In this document: positions 4,714 through 5,559 of the stretch, one piece after another
Layout of the letters: each line of letters begins with the position of its first letter
Position numbering within the stretch: the first letter of the stretch is position 1
Source: Bacteroidota bacterium
Lineage (GTDB): Bacteria > Bacteroidota > Bacteroidia > AKYH767-A > JABDAW01
NCBI GenBank assembly: GCA_023251595.1
Contig: JAHEYM010000295.1
Coordinates: forward strand, 1 to 5,559
DNA: 5,559 nt
Direction: 5' to 3'
Made by a program: the position numbers and the translations under genes
The notes under the pieces: model-generated
What the model was told of the DNA's origin: nothing
Database searches by the model: none
Seen by the model: the letters and a program-made list of their open reading frames with translations, nothing else

Positions 4714-5559
4714 ATGAGACTGATTACAAATGTAAATAGTTTGCAGATTTTTCAACTGATCAGATTTTCTGCAACATTCATGACAGGAATTCTCCTCACA
4801 AAAAGTCAGCTGAATGTTTCTCAAATCGGAGATTATGAAACTTTTATATTTATCGGCGGTGCGGTGAATTTTTTCTGGGTTTCCGGAATTATCAATGGCA
4901 TGCTTGCATTATTTAAAACCAAAGAAGCGTCGGAAATAAAAACGGATTCTTCATTCATCTTCAATACATTTTGTCTTAGTATGATGCTCACCGTAATCTC
5001 GGTTGCATTTTTTGCGCTCTTCGGAGATTCAGTCTGTAACTGGCTGCGTCCCGGAAAATCGTTGCCGATGCGAAATCTTGTTTTGCTTTTTATTCTGTTC
5101 AGTTCTCCCTCTTATCTTATAGAATATATATTATTACTTCACCAAAAAAACATTCAGATACTTATCTACGGAACGACTGTGTTTTTCACACAAATGTTAG
5201 CCATTACCATTCCCATTTTTCTTGGTTATCCGCTCGAATATGCATTATGGAGTCTGATAGGAATGAATCTTATAAAATTCATTATTCTTCTGTTTCTTGT
5301 GGGGAAATTTTCAACCATTACCTTCAACACGATTATTTTCAAACAGCTATTATTATTCTCGGCACCGCTTATGCTCACCACGTTGCTCAGCGGTTCCATC
5401 GACTATGTAAACGGAATTATTATCTCGAGAAATTTCGACTCCGCTTCCTTCGCAGTTTTCCGTTATGGTGCGAGAGAACTGCCGGTCACACTACTTTTGG
5501 CGACAGCGATGAGTACTGCATTAATTCCAATGGTGGCGATGAATTCGAAGGCCGGTGCG
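4714..5559 (+). CDS. Wzx-like polysaccharide flippase / MOP-superfamily membrane protein, 3' end outside window
   Basis: This is probably an inner-membrane translocase that flips lipid-linked sugar units during surface-polysaccharide or O-antigen assembly. The frame has 282 codons to the window edge, against 400-500 residues for a complete family member. It is strongly hydrophobic, with likely membrane spans near residues 10-29, 42-62, 86-104, 121-142, 148-170, 176-197, 211-228 and 256-275. The stretch with ISRNFDSASFAVFRYGARELPV (about 238-258) resembles the conserved loop of Bacteroidota oligosaccharide flippases. The ATG at 4714 is the first in frame after a TGA at 4657. It follows the TGA of the copA remnant by 5 bases and the premature TAA by 77. 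No promoter or glycosyltransferase is visible nearby, so the pathway is unknown. The family call is from overall pattern and is less certain than that of copA; MurJ or MATE relatives are the alternatives. Confidence 0.72.
   Translation, partial: MRLITNVNSLQIFQLIRFSATFMTGILLTKSQLNVSQIGDYETFIFIGGAVNFFWVSGIINGMLALFKTKEASEIKTDSSFIFNTFCLSMMLTVISVAFFALFGDSVCNWLRPGKSLPMRNLVLLFILFSSPSYLIEYILLLHQKNIQILIYGTTVFFTQMLAITIPIFLGYPLEYALWSLIGMNLIKFIILLFLVGKFSTITFNTIIFKQLLLFSAPLMLTTLLSGSIDYVNGIIISRNFDSASFAVFRYGARELPVTLLLATAMSTALIPMVAMNSKAGA

Noticed and set aside
4633..4824. 63-codon minus-strand open frame over the copA-flippase junction
   Set aside because: It is antisense to the conserved M8 coding remnant and the flippase start; the cysteine and histidine content looks suggestive but is a by-product of the opposite strand.

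Overview
The window looks like a piece of a Bacteroidota chromosome. The evidence is the absence of Shine-Dalgarno sequences before every gene start, promoter elements of the TTTG-N19-TAnnTTTG kind specific to that phylum, and the gene families present: a POT peptide transporter, a secreted WCGWC thioredoxin, a DUF1569 protein, a single-HMA copper ATPase and a Wzx-like flippase. I cannot name a genus. Nothing points to a phage, plasmid, transposon, CRISPR array or defence system.

Layout, left to right. (1) On the minus strand, 1-1189 is the first 396 codons of a proton-coupled oligopeptide (POT/PTR2) transporter whose 3' end lies outside the window. (2) It is divergent, across a 90-bp gap, from a plus-strand exported thioredoxin-fold protein (1280-1795). 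(3) That gene converges on a minus-strand DUF1569 (DinB-like) gene (1796-2239), with the two stop codons touching. (4) Upstream of DUF1569 on the same strand lie a near-perfect 28-bp palindrome (2249-2276) and a tRNA-His(GTG) gene (2281-2355) with a convincing promoter (2373-2403). (5) Facing away from it, 2422-2542 holds a -7 promoter element, a C/G-tract repeat and a TTG start for copA, a Cu+-type P1B ATPase (2540-4636). (6) A polysaccharide-flippase-like gene starts at 4714 on the same strand and runs off the right edge.

The most notable observation is the end of copA. An in-frame TAA at 4634-4636 interrupts the reading frame exactly where one residue is expected between the PMI motif and the last transmembrane helix. 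The next 23 codons still encode a recognisable final helix (MAFSDV...GNSLR), and the following stop (TGA, 4706-4708) lies 5 nt before the flippase ATG. The pump is therefore truncated by one nonsense codon, split (an in-frame ATG at 4646 could restart translation), read through, or affected by a sequence error.

Functionally the genes look like ordinary chromosomal neighbours rather than one system. The copA-flippase pair could be one transcript because of its spacing, but the two products have no obvious shared job. No copper regulator or copper chaperone gene is visible. I found no convincing undescribed multi-gene system.
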